The notes beneath the pieces are model-generated. The model was not told where the DNA came from. It searched no databases and was given only the letters and a program-made list of their open reading frames with translations. Shown one piece after another: positions 9,646-17,924 of a stretch of DNA of 64,000 bases. The position numbers and the translations under genes were made by a program. Positions within the stretch are counted from its first letter, which is position 1. Every line of letters begins with the position of its first letter. The stretch is from Variovorax saccharolyticus (GTDB lineage Bacteria > Pseudomonadota > Gammaproteobacteria > Burkholderiales > Burkholderiaceae_C): NCBI RefSeq assembly GCF_030316765.1, contig NZ_JASZYT010000003.1, positions 1 to 64,000 of the forward strand, in the 5' to 3' direction.

Positions 9646-9673
9646 GCGCCTCCCCCTCCAGGGGGCGATGCCG
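9646..9673 (+). terminator. GC hairpin in the rhodanese-tolC gap
   Basis: A CCCCCT/AGGGGG stem with a 2-nt loop (9652-9665) lies inside a wider GC-rich partial dyad, 28 bp after the rhodanese stop. No U-tract follows, so it may be an attenuating or RNA-processing hairpin and not a strong intrinsic terminator. The rest of the 170-bp gap (9625-9794) is more AT-rich near 9700-9790 and could hold a separate tolC promoter, but I see no strong -35/-10 pair. Confidence 0.4.
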
Positions 9674-9794
9674 GCGGATCAGCGTGAGCGATTCCGCGTT
9701 ATCCCTGAATTTGAGCTGCGCCAATTGCATTCATTGCGTGCAACACTGAGTTCTCGTCATTGAATCATCAATCTTGAAATTCCAAGGACGCTTT

Positions 9795-11360
9795 ATGCCC
9801 CTGCCCAGGCCTCTCCCTCTTCCGGCGGCGTTCGCGACCCTGTTCGCAATGGCGATGACGCTGCCGGCCCATGGCCAGAGCCTGATCGAGCTCTACGACG
9901 CGGCGCGCGGCTACGACGCCACGTACCAGGGCGCACTGGCGCAGTACGACGCCAATCTCGCGAAGGCGGCACAGGCCAAGGCGGGCATCCTGCCGGCGGT
10001 GGGCCTGTCGGGCAATGCCACGGCGACCCAGCAGGAACTCTCGACCGACAACCTCACGATCAACCGCGGCATCCCGACGCAGGCGGTCGGGATCAATGCC
10101 ACGCAGCCCCTCTACCGGCCCGCCAACTGGGCCACCTACGAGCAGAGCAAGCGCCAACTCGACATCGCCGCGGACATCCTCAAGATCGCCGAGCAGGACC
10201 TCGTGGTGCGCGTGAGCCAGGCCTACTTCGACGTGCTGTCCAGCCAGGACAGCCTGGCGCTGGTGCGGGCACAGAAGATCGGCGTCGCCGAGCAGCTGGC
10301 CTCGGCCAAGCGCAACTTCGAGGTCGGAACCTCCACCATCACCGACACCCGCGAAGCCCAGGCCCGCTACGACCTCGTCCTGGCACAGGAGATCGCGGCC
10401 GAGAACGACCTGCAGGTCAAGAAGATCGTGCTCGACCAGCTGGTCGGGCGTACCGGCACCCAGCCGATCCCGCTGGCGGCGCCGGTGGCGCTGCCGACGG
10501 TGCAGCCGGCCGACATCAATGCCTGGGTGACGCAGGCCGAAGACGTGCATCCGGCGATCGACCAGGCACGGCTGGGCCTCGAGGTCGCGAAGCTCGAGGT
10601 CGAGAAGGCCCAGGCCGGCCACAAGCCCACGCTCGATGCGCAGCTGGGCTACAACGTCACGAACAACCCGAACGGCAGCACCACCAGCACGACCACCGGC
10701 AAGGTGCGCGTCAATGCCGCCAGCATCGCCCTGGTCTTCAACATGCCGCTGTTCGCGGGCTTCGCGACCGAGAACCGCGTCAAGGAAACGCTGGCGCTCG
10801 AGGAAGGCTCCCGCCAGCAGCTGGAATCGACCCGCCGCAGCGTCTCGCAAGCCACCCGCTCGGCCTACCTGGGACTGATCTCGGGCGCCGGCCAGGTCAA
10901 GGCGCTGGAAGCCGCCGAAGCCTCGAGCCAGAGTGCGCTCGACGCCAACCGCCTGGGCTACCAGGTCGGCGTGCGCATCAACATCGACGTGCTCAACTCG
11001 CAGGCCCAGCTGTTCCAGACCAAGCGCGACCTGGCGGTGGCGCGCTACAACGTGCTGGTGGGCAACCTGAAGCTGAGGCAGGCCAACGGCACGCTGAGTG
11101 CCGACGACCTGCTGCCGATCAACAACACGCTGGCGATCGGCGGCCGCGCCAGCGTCCAGAGCGAGGCATCGCCGACCCAGCCTTCGGCGGCGACGCGCAG
11201 CCCGGTGCCGGTGCCGCCCGCCTCGCTGCCCACACCGGTGCCGTCGGCGATTCCGACGGTGCCGCCGGTGATCACCCCGCCCTTCAATCCGCAGCCGCCG
11301 ACGATGCCCGTGCCGCCCCCGCCGCCCGAGATCGTCATCGTGCCGCAGCCCTCGCGATAG
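9795..11360 (+). CDS. tolC: TolC-family outer-membrane channel protein
   Basis: This 521-aa type I secretion/efflux outer-membrane factor has a signal peptide ending near MTLPAHGQS. The mature part begins SLIELYDAARGYDATYQGAL, the usual TolC start, and shows the internal two-fold repeat of TolC domains (residues about 30-240 and 250-450). The C-terminal roughly 70 residues are a Pro-rich low-complexity tail, longer than in E. coli TolC. I chose the ATG at 9795, with AAGGA eight bases upstream, over an in-frame TTG at 9774. Its last 26 bp overlap the convergent LysR gene. It is the probable exit duct for the RND system at 4136-8566. Confidence 0.93.
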   Translation: MPLPRPLPLPAAFATLFAMAMTLPAHGQSLIELYDAARGYDATYQGALAQYDANLAKAAQAKAGILPAVGLSGNATATQQELSTDNLTINRGIPTQAVGINATQPLYRPANWATYEQSKRQLDIAADILKIAEQDLVVRVSQAYFDVLSSQDSLALVRAQKIGVAEQLASAKRNFEVGTSTITDTREAQARYDLVLAQEIAAENDLQVKKIVLDQLVGRTGTQPIPLAAPVALPTVQPADINAWVTQAEDVHPAIDQARLGLEVAKLEVEKAQAGHKPTLDAQLGYNVTNNPNGSTTSTTTGKVRVNAASIALVFNMPLFAGFATENRVKETLALEEGSRQQLESTRRSVSQATRSAYLGLISGAGQVKALEAAEASSQSALDANRLGYQVGVRINIDVLNSQAQLFQTKRDLAVARYNVLVGNLKLRQANGTLSADDLLPINNTLAIGGRASVQSEASPTQPSAATRSPVPVPPASLPTPVPSAIPTVPPVITPPFNPQPPTMPVPPPPPEIVIVPQPSR

Positions 11361-12258
11361 GCCGGCCCGCCGGGTCCATCATGTCGTGCACCAGGCCCGT
11401 GAAGGCCAGGGCCGCGGGCGACAGCGTGCGGTTGGCCAGCATCACGATGCTGTAGTGCGTCTGCATGCGGGTGAGCCGCTTCACGCTCAGGCGCAGCAAT
11501 GACTCGGTGCCGTGGTTCAGGCCGACCGCATCGGGCGCGAGGATCACGGCGTCGGCGGTCAGCGCCAGATGCCGCAGCGTGCCGAGGTCGTCGCACACCA
11601 TGTTGAACACCGGCCTGTCGACACGCTTCACCTGCCGGTCGAAATGCGACGCCACGGCCGCCGGCAGGTTCGGGCTGGCGACCGGATAGTCCATCGCCTG
11701 GTCGAGCGTCACGGCCTCGTGTTCGAGCAGCGGATGGCCTTCGCGCACGAAGAAGGACACGGCCACGTTGGGCAGCCGCTTGAACTGCAGGCCGGGCTGC
11801 TTCTTGAGATCGCGGGTGTCGGCGATGAACAGGTCCAGCTGGCGCCGGTGCAGGCGCTCGCTCAGTGAATTCGGGTCGGCCACGTCGATCCGCACCGCCA
11901 GCTGCGGGTGGCGCTGCGCCATCAGCGACAAGGCCGGGCGGCCCAGCATGCCGGCGACGAAGGGGCCGAGCCCGACCTGCAGGCTGCCGGTCGAAAGGCC
12001 CTGCAGCATGAGCACGTCGTGCCGGACCTGGCCGGCATCGGCCAGCAGCTCGCGGGCGCGGGCCAGCACCAGATCGCCCGCGGCGGTGAAGCGCACCTGG
12101 CCGTAGGCGCGGTCGACCAGCCGCGCCTGCAGGTCTTCCTCGAGCTTGTCGATGCTGCGCGAGAGCGCCGGCTGCGTGAGATGCACGGCCTCGGCGGCGC
12201 GGCCGAAACTGCCCTGTTCGGCCAGGGCGACCAGATGCTGGAGCTGGCGCAGCTGCAT
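11335..12258 (-). CDS. LysR-family transcriptional regulator
   Basis: This 307-aa LTTR has an N-terminal winged helix (QLRQLQHLVALAEQGSFGRA, then QPALSRSIDKLEEDL). The C-terminal periplasmic-binding-like effector domain carries the usual ADPNSLSERLHRRQLDLFIAD region. It is divergent from the Bug receptor at 12355, with 96 bp between the starts, the classical LysR arrangement, so it probably controls the receptor and the alkylsulfatase-like gene. Its 3' end overlaps tolC by 26 bp, tail to tail. Confidence 0.9.
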   Translation of the reverse strand: MQLRQLQHLVALAEQGSFGRAAEAVHLTQPALSRSIDKLEEDLQARLVDRAYGQVRFTAAGDLVLARARELLADAGQVRHDVLMLQGLSTGSLQVGLGPFVAGMLGRPALSLMAQRHPQLAVRIDVADPNSLSERLHRRQLDLFIADTRDLKKQPGLQFKRLPNVAVSFFVREGHPLLEHEAVTLDQAMDYPVASPNLPAAVASHFDRQVKRVDRPVFNMVCDDLGTLRHLALTADAVILAPDAVGLNHGTESLLRLSVKRLTRMQTHYSIVMLANRTLSPAALAFTGLVHDMMDPAGRPIARAAAR

Positions 12259-12276
12259 TTTGCGTCGAAGTACAAA

Positions 12277-12306
12277 TTGAAAGCCTTATTTTGCATTGGC
12301 TATCAG
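12277..12306 (+). promoter_or_regulatory. Possible sigma70 promoter for the Bug receptor operon
   Basis: TTGAAA (12277-12282) and TATCAG (12301-12306) are spaced 18 bp apart inside the AT-rich LysR-Bug divergent gap (12259-12354). A Shine-Dalgarno AAGGAGA lies before the start at 12355. A LysR binding site should lie in the same interval, but I cannot single out one T-N11-A dyad with confidence. Confidence 0.35.
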
Positions 12307-12354
12307 ATTCGTCCTTGCCCAGAATGACGTCATCGAGCAAAACAAGGAGACGCG

Positions 12355-13344
12355 ATGAAGAGGGCATTCAAGTGGCAGCTGGCCGGATGGCTGCTGGCCG
12401 GCGTCGGCTGGCACGCCGGCGCGCAGGCGCAGGCCGCCGACTACCCGCGCAAGGCGGTGACGATGGTCGTGCCCTATGCGGCCGGCGGCGGCACCGACGT
12501 GGTGGCGCGCTCGCTGGCTGAACAGATGACCCGGCTGCTCGGCCAGCCGGTGATCATCGACAACAAGCCCGGCGCCGGCGGCATCCTCGGCACCACGGCG
12601 GTGGCCAAGGCCGCGCCCGACGGCTACACGGTGCTGGTCGGGCTCACGCAGTCGCTGCTGACCAACCAGTTCCTCTACGAGAAGCTGCCCTACGACCCGC
12701 GCAAGGAGCTCGGCCTGGTGACGCAGATCGCCACCGCGCCGCTGATGCTGGTGGTGCCGGCGGCCTCGAAGATCCAGAACGTCGCCGACCTGCAGCGCGA
12801 GCTGCGCGCCACGGCGGGCGGCGGCAACTGCGGCTCCTGGGGCGCGGGCTCCTACCCGCACCTGGCGTGCGCCTACATGGCGCAGTCCTGGAAGACGGCC
12901 ATCACGCACGTGGCCTACAAGGGCGAGGCGCCGATGCTGCAGGACCTGGTCGGTGGGCAGCTCGGCTTCACCTTCGCGAGCATCGTCTCGGCCAAGCCCT
13001 ACCTCGACGGCGGCAAGTTGCGGGCGATCGCGATCACCGGCGAGCAGCGCATGCCGCAGTTCCCTGCCCTGCCGACCTTCGCCGAGTCGGGCTTCGCCGA
13101 CGCCGAGTACCGCATGTCGGGCTGGCTCGCCCTGGCGGTGCCGCACGGCACGCCGAAGCCGGTGGTCGCACGGCTGCAGCAGGCCGCGCAGCAGGCGATG
13201 GGCTCGCCCGAACTGGTCAAGCGCTTCGAGATGCTGGGCATGGTGCCGATGGGCAGCACGCCCGAGCAGTTCCACCAGAGCTACGACGCCGCCTGGCCGG
13301 TCTGGGAGAAGCTCGTGAAAGTCTCCGGCGCGAAACTCGATTGA
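12355..13344 (+). CDS. Bug-family (tripartite tricarboxylate-type) extracytoplasmic solute receptor
   Basis: This 329-aa periplasmic binding protein of the TctC/Bug family, greatly expanded in Burkholderiales, typically captures carboxylated small molecules. The signal peptide ends near GAQAQAADYPRK. Family motifs follow: VPYAAGGGTDVVAR near the N-terminus and the VIIDNKPGAGGILGT loop. Like many Bug genes it has no TctA/TctB membrane partners nearby and may work as an orphan receptor or sensor. It sits directly before the alkylsulfatase-type gene (4-bp gap) and faces the LysR regulator, so its ligand may be that enzyme's substrate or product. Confidence 0.92.
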   Translation: MKRAFKWQLAGWLLAGVGWHAGAQAQAADYPRKAVTMVVPYAAGGGTDVVARSLAEQMTRLLGQPVIIDNKPGAGGILGTTAVAKAAPDGYTVLVGLTQSLLTNQFLYEKLPYDPRKELGLVTQIATAPLMLVVPAASKIQNVADLQRELRATAGGGNCGSWGAGSYPHLACAYMAQSWKTAITHVAYKGEAPMLQDLVGGQLGFTFASIVSAKPYLDGGKLRAIAITGEQRMPQFPALPTFAESGFADAEYRMSGWLALAVPHGTPKPVVARLQQAAQQAMGSPELVKRFEMLGMVPMGSTPEQFHQSYDAAWPVWEKLVKVSGAKLD

Positions 13345-13348
13345 AACA

Positions 13349-15187
13349 ATGATGCAGAACCCCGACCCCACCACCCGCGGCTTCATCGCCAGCTGGCCCG
13401 ACGCCGAGATCCGCGACGCCACCGGCCGCATCGTCTGGACCCTGGCCGGCTACGAGTTCCTCGAGGCCGAAGCGCCCGCGCCCACGGTCCACCCCGGGCT
13501 CTGGCAGCAGGCCCGCCGCAACATGACGCACGGCCTGTTCGAGGTGTGCGAGCGCATCTACCAGGTGCGCGGCTTCGACCTCGCCAACATGACGATCATC
13601 GAAGGCGAGCGCGGCGTCATCGTGATCGACCCGCTGACCTGCGCGGAGACCGCGGCGGCCGCACTCAGGCTCTACCGAGAGCAGCGCGGCGACAGGCCGG
13701 TCACGGCGGTGATCTACAGCCACAGCCACGTCGACCACTTCGGCGGCGTGCGCGGCGTCATCGATGAACAGGACGCGATCCGCCGCGGCGTGCCGATCAT
13801 CGCGCCGGCCGGCTTTCTCTGGCACACGGTGGCCGAGAACATGATCGCCGGCAACGCGATGTCGCGGCGCTCTCAGTTCCAGTTCGGCAGCACGCTGCAG
13901 CGCGGCGTCTGCGGCCAGGTCGACTGCGGCCTCGGCAAGAGCCTGCCGAACGGCACCGTGACACTGATCCCGCCGACCCGCACGATCGAGAAGGAGCGCG
14001 AGCGCCACGTGGTCGACGGCATCGAGATCGTCTTTGCCTTGGCACCCGAGAGCGAGGCGCCCTCGGAGATGTTCTTCTTCTTTCCGCAGCTGCGGGCACT
14101 GAACCTCGCCGAGTTGGGCCAGCACACCATGCACAACCTGTGTCCGCTGCGCGGCGCCCAGGTGCGCGATGCGCGGCTGTGGTCGCGCTACCTCGACGAG
14201 GCGCTGCACGAGTTCGCGCCCCATGCCGACGTGGTCTTCGCGCAGCACAACTGGCCGACCTGGGGCCGGGAGACGCTGAGCCGCTTCATCGCCCAGCAGC
14301 GCGACCTGTACAAATACGTGCACGACCAGACCGTGCGGCTCATGAACCAGGGCCATACCGCGGTCGAGATCGCCGAGCTGCTGCGGCTGCCGCCCGAACT
14401 GATCGACGTCGACCATGCGCAGGGCTACTACGGCACGCTGGTCCACAACGTGAAGGCCGTGGTGCAGCACTACCTGGGCTGGTACGACGGCAATCCGTCG
14501 CGGCTGCATGCGCTGCCGCCGGTCGAGGCCGGCGCGCGCTACGTGGCCTACATGGGCGGCGCCGACGCGCTGCTCGAACGCGCCCAGGCCGACTTCCAGC
14601 GCGGCGAGCACCGCTGGGTCGCCGAGGTCGCGAGCCACCTGGTGTTCGCCGACCCCGGTAACCAGGCCGCGCGCACGCTGTGCGCCGCAGCGCTCGAGGC
14701 GCTCGGCTTCGCCAGCGAATCGGCCACCTGGCGCAACGCCTACCTGCTGGCCGCACGCGAGCTTCGGGTGGGCGTGCCGGCGGCCCGGCGCCGCAGCATG
14801 AGCTACGACCTGCTGAAGGCGGTGCCGATGGAGATGTTCCTGGATTGCCTGGCGATCCGCCTGGTCGCGGAGCGTGCCAGCGGCCACCGGATGAGCCTGG
14901 CCTGGCACATCGTCGACGCGCGGGAGCACTGGGCACTGACGCTGGCCAACGCAGCCCTCAGCTACCGGCCCTGCGACGCCCATGCCGCGGGCGCCGCCGA
15001 TGTGTCGATCGCGGTCAGCCGCGACGGCCTGGCGCAGTTGCTGGCCAACGAGGCCGGCATCGCCGCCGCGATCGCCAGCGGCATCGAGGCCGGGCAGATC
15101 GCGGTCGACGGCGACGCCGCAAAGGTCTACGCGCTGCTCGGCATGCTCGAGGAGTTCGAACCGATGTTCAACGTCGTCGAGCCCTGA
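13349..15187 (+). CDS. Alkylsulfatase-type metallo-beta-lactamase-fold hydrolase (SdsA1/Bds1-like)
   Basis: This 612-aa protein matches the length and layout of linear alkylsulfatases (SdsA1, BDS1, YjcS), which cleave alkyl sulfate esters. The dinuclear-metal motif is H125-S-H127-V-D129-H130. Further metal and family motifs are visible: RSQFQFG, SEMFFFFPQLRALNLAE, QHTMHNL and FAQHNWPTWG. The C-terminal part (from about residue 480) resembles the SCP2-like alkyl-chain-binding domain. No signal peptide is seen at the chosen start, unlike secreted SdsA1. The gene directly follows the Bug receptor with little Shine-Dalgarno, so translation is probably coupled. The substrate is inferred from the family. 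Confidence 0.87.
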   Translation: MMQNPDPTTRGFIASWPDAEIRDATGRIVWTLAGYEFLEAEAPAPTVHPGLWQQARRNMTHGLFEVCERIYQVRGFDLANMTIIEGERGVIVIDPLTCAETAAAALRLYREQRGDRPVTAVIYSHSHVDHFGGVRGVIDEQDAIRRGVPIIAPAGFLWHTVAENMIAGNAMSRRSQFQFGSTLQRGVCGQVDCGLGKSLPNGTVTLIPPTRTIEKERERHVVDGIEIVFALAPESEAPSEMFFFFPQLRALNLAELGQHTMHNLCPLRGAQVRDARLWSRYLDEALHEFAPHADVVFAQHNWPTWGRETLSRFIAQQRDLYKYVHDQTVRLMNQGHTAVEIAELLRLPPELIDVDHAQGYYGTLVHNVKAVVQHYLGWYDGNPSRLHALPPVEAGARYVAYMGGADALLERAQADFQRGEHRWVAEVASHLVFADPGNQAARTLCAAALEALGFASESATWRNAYLLAARELRVGVPAARRRSMSYDLLKAVPMEMFLDCLAIRLVAERASGHRMSLAWHIVDAREHWALTLANAALSYRPCDAHAAGAADVSIAVSRDGLAQLLANEAGIAAAIASGIEAGQIAVDGDAAKVYALLGMLEEFEPMFNVVEP

Positions 15188-15207
15188 GCCGCCAGGCCGC
15201 CGGCCGC

Positions 15208-16374
15208 CTACTTCGCCAGGTCGCTCAGGTTCACCGGCTTGATCTTGCCGCCTTCGACCGTGGCGACCAGCGGATCGACGATGGTGCCCCCCACCGCGTC
15301 GACGCCCTTGAAGCCGCCGGCATTGATGTCGGTGGGCATCTTGGTCAGCGCCTCGCCGATCTTGGCCCGGATCGCGGCCGCATCGGTGGTGGTGCCTGCC
15401 AGCTTCATGGCGCTGGCCAGCGCGTGCGTCAGCGTGTAGTTGTAGGAAGACTCGGTGGTCGGGTCCTTGTCGGCGCCGTAGGCCTTGCGGTAGGCGGCAG
15501 CGAAGGTCTTGGGTCCGACTCTTTCGTCGTACGACACCGGCAGCACGCCGATCGATCCCTCGAGCGGCGCGAGGCCGCCCGTGACCTTCGCCATCTCGTC
15601 GAGCTTGGCCTGGTCCATGATCAGGAAGCCGCCCTTGAAGCCGAGTTCGCGCGCCTGCTTGACCACCAGCGCGGTCGGCTCCGACGGGCCGCCGACGAAC
15701 AGCACCTCGGGCTTCTCGGCCAGCACCCGGCTCACGCCGCTGTAGAAGTCGGCCGAACGGTTGTAGGACATCGGGTTGTTCGAGACGATCGTGCCGCCGG
15801 CCTTCTCCCAGGCCGGGCCGAAGAGCTGGGTCCAGTTCTTCGCGTACTCATGGTCGCCCGGCAGCATGCCGACCTTCTTGCCGAACTTCTTCATCTCGTA
15901 GCTGGTGAAGGGCTCGATGTAGGAATTGAAGGTCGGCGGAATGCGGATCGTGAGCTTGTTGCCGGTCTCGGTGATCTTGGGCGTGCTCGAGTACGCCATC
16001 ACGATGAACTTCTCCTGCTCGTTGAAGGCCTGCATCGCGTAGATGCCGCCCGAGTGCGGCACGAACACCGCCGGGCTCTGGTACTGCTGCACCAGCCGGC
16101 GGGCGTTGATCGCGGCCTCGGCCGGCGCGTACTTGTCGTCCAGCGCCACCAGTTCGAGCTTGACCTTCTTGCCGGCGACCTCGAGACCCGCGGCATTGAT
16201 CTCCTTGATGGCCATCTCCATGCCGTTGACCACGTTCTTGCCGTAGAGCGCGGCGCCGCCGCTCAAGGGGCCGGTGAAGCCGATCTTGACCGTTTCCTGT
16301 GCGAAAGCGCTGCCGGCGGCGAAGGCCGCTGCGAGGGCGGCGACGAGGGGCAAGGCTTTGTTTGTGATACTCAT
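15208..16374 (-). CDS. ABC transporter substrate-binding protein, branched-chain amino acid (LivK) type
   Basis: This 388-aa periplasmic receptor has a signal peptide (cleavage near GSAFAQE). The mature start VKIGFTGPLSGGAALYGKNV is diagnostic of the Leu/Ile/Val-binding type I fold. It is the last gene of the liv-type operon and is read after livF. A 63-bp hairpin repeat lies between the two genes, which could set a separate expression level for this highly needed component. GGAGA precedes the ATG. The ligand could be an amino acid, amide or aromatic acid. Confidence 0.92.
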   Translation of the reverse strand: MSITNKALPLVAALAAAFAAGSAFAQETVKIGFTGPLSGGAALYGKNVVNGMEMAIKEINAAGLEVAGKKVKLELVALDDKYAPAEAAINARRLVQQYQSPAVFVPHSGGIYAMQAFNEQEKFIVMAYSSTPKITETGNKLTIRIPPTFNSYIEPFTSYEMKKFGKKVGMLPGDHEYAKNWTQLFGPAWEKAGGTIVSNNPMSYNRSADFYSGVSRVLAEKPEVLFVGGPSEPTALVVKQARELGFKGGFLIMDQAKLDEMAKVTGGLAPLEGSIGVLPVSYDERVGPKTFAAAYRKAYGADKDPTTESSYNYTLTHALASAMKLAGTTTDAAAIRAKIGEALTKMPTDINAGGFKGVDAVGGTIVDPLVATVEGGKIKPVNLSDLAK

Positions 16375-16407
16375 ACGGGTGTCTCCAGGTGGTTGAACGG
16401 TTTTCTA

Positions 16408-16470
16408 GTCAGTTGAGGACAGAGCAAAAACTGCTGCGCAGTTTCTTGGTCTGTCCCGCAAGGTCTCAGG
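16408..16470 (-). repeat. 63-bp dispersed hairpin repeat (terminator-like), copy 2
   Basis: This is the second copy of the element at 2754-2816, differing at two positions. It has the same nested dyad, with outer arms at 16417-16423 and 16450-16456 and the AAACTGC/GCAGTTT inner stem. The livF stop codon (16466-16468) lies within it, exactly as the msrA stop lies in copy 1. It separates livF from the binding-protein gene in one operon. Confidence 0.9.
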
Positions 16471-17173
16471 CTCCGATGTACGCCGCACGCACCGCCTCGT
16501 TGTGGAGCAACGAGTCGCGGTCGCCTTCGAGCGCGATGCGGCCGCGCTCGATGACATAGGCGCGGTCGGCGATGGCCAGCGCGGAATAGGCGTTCTGTTC
16601 GGCCAGCAGCACCGTGGTGCCGGCCTTGTTGATGCGCTGGATGACCTCGAACACCTGCTTGACGATCAGTGGCGCGAGACCCAGCGACGGCTCGTCGAGC
16701 AAGAGCAGCTTCGGCCGGCCCAGCAGGGCGCGGCCGATGGCCACCATCTGCTGCTGGCCGCCCGAGAGCGAGCCGGCCGGATGGTCCTGCTTCTGCGCCA
16801 GCATCGGGAACAGCTCGAACACCTCGTCGAGCGAGCGCTGGATGCCCGCGCTGTCGCGCCGGTGCACGTAGGCGCCGAGCGTGAGGTTCTTCTTGACCGA
16901 CATCATCGCGAACAGCTTGCGGCCTTCGGGGCAATGCACCAGGCCCGAGGCGACGATCTGCGCCGGGCGCTGCCCCACCAGTTCCTGCTCGCCGAAGCGG
17001 ATGCTGCCGGCGCTCGGCTTGTGGATGCCGCTGGCAGCCATGAAGATCGAGGTCTTGCCGGCGCCGTTGGCACCCAGCAGCACCACCAGTTCGCCGGGTG
17101 CCGCGTGCAGCGTCACGCCGCTCAGCGCCCGGAAGCTGCCGTAGTGCAGGTCGACGCCTTCAAACCGCAGCAT
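16466..17173 (-). CDS. livF: Branched-chain amino acid-type ABC transporter ATP-binding protein LivF
   Basis: This 235-aa ATPase carries Walker A GANGAGKT, signature LSGGQQQMVAIGRALL and Walker B LLLLDEPSLGL, followed by the switch-region LLAEQNA. It pairs with LivG to energise the LivHM permease. I chose the ATG at 17173 (MLRFEGVDLHYG), the usual LivF start. The longer frame to 17194 adds residues inside livG. It overlaps livG by 14 bp. The stop codon is supplied by the 63-bp repeat. Confidence 0.95.
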   Translation of the reverse strand: MLRFEGVDLHYGSFRALSGVTLHAAPGELVVLLGANGAGKTSIFMAASGIHKPSAGSIRFGEQELVGQRPAQIVASGLVHCPEGRKLFAMMSVKKNLTLGAYVHRRDSAGIQRSLDEVFELFPMLAQKQDHPAGSLSGGQQQMVAIGRALLGRPKLLLLDEPSLGLAPLIVKQVFEVIQRINKAGTTVLLAEQNAYSALAIADRAYVIERGRIALEGDRDSLLHNEAVRAAYIGA

Positions 17174-17924
17174 GGTCGACTCCCAGGTAGGCATCGATCA
17201 CCTGCGGGTCGCGCCGGATCTGCTCCGGCGTGCCCTCGGCGATCTTGGCGCCGTTGTTCAGCACGACGATCTTGTCGGCCAGTCGCATGATCATGTCCAT
17301 CTTGTGCTCGATCAGGCAGACCGTCTTGCCGTGGTCCACCAGCTTGCGGATCAGGGCCGCGAGGCCCACGGTCTCCTCGGGATTCACGCCGCCGGCCGGC
17401 TCGTCGAGCAGCAGCAGTTCGGGGTCGGTGGCCAGCGCCAGCGCGAAGGCGACGCGCTTGCGCTCCTCCTGCGTGATGTCGGCCGCGATGCGCATCGCCA
17501 CATGCGAGAGACCGACGAAGTCGAGCGCCTCGCGCGCCTTCTCGCGGCACAGCCGTTCTTCATCCTGCAAGCGCCGCGTGTTGGCGAGCACGTCCCACAG
17601 GCCCGACCTGGTGCGCAGCCGATGGCCGACTATCAGGTTGTCGAGCACGGTGGCGTTGTCGAACAGGTGCGTGGTCTGGAAGGTGCGCGCGATGCCGAGC
17701 TTGGCCACATGGTCGGGCCGGAGGCCGGTGACATCCTGCCCGTTGAACCGGATGCGCCCGGAGCTCGGCTTGTGCGTGCCCGCGACGAGGTTGAAGAAGG
17801 TGGTCTTGCCGGCGCCGTTGGGCCCGATGATGGCGCTGACCTGGCCGAGCTCGAAGCGGGTCGACACGTCGTCGACCGCGGTGAGGCCGAAGAACTGCTT
17901 GGTGAGCGATTCGATCTCAAGCAT
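17160..17924 (-). CDS. livG: Branched-chain amino acid-type ABC transporter ATP-binding protein LivG
   Basis: This 254-aa ATPase has Walker A GPNGAGKTT, the LivG-typical TFQTTHLFDNATVLDN region and Walker B ELLLLDEPAGGVNPEE. I chose the ATG at 17924 (MLEIESLTKQFFG), overlapping the livM stop. The open frame upstream is an Arg-rich shadow of livM. The canonical signature LSGG is not visible; ITQEERKRVAFALALA occupies its place, which is common in LivG-type subunits. Confidence 0.94.
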   Translation of the reverse strand: MLEIESLTKQFFGLTAVDDVSTRFELGQVSAIIGPNGAGKTTFFNLVAGTHKPSSGRIRFNGQDVTGLRPDHVAKLGIARTFQTTHLFDNATVLDNLIVGHRLRTRSGLWDVLANTRRLQDEERLCREKAREALDFVGLSHVAMRIAADITQEERKRVAFALALATDPELLLLDEPAGGVNPEETVGLAALIRKLVDHGKTVCLIEHKMDMIMRLADKIVVLNNGAKIAEGTPEQIRRDPQVIDAYLGVDHAAV

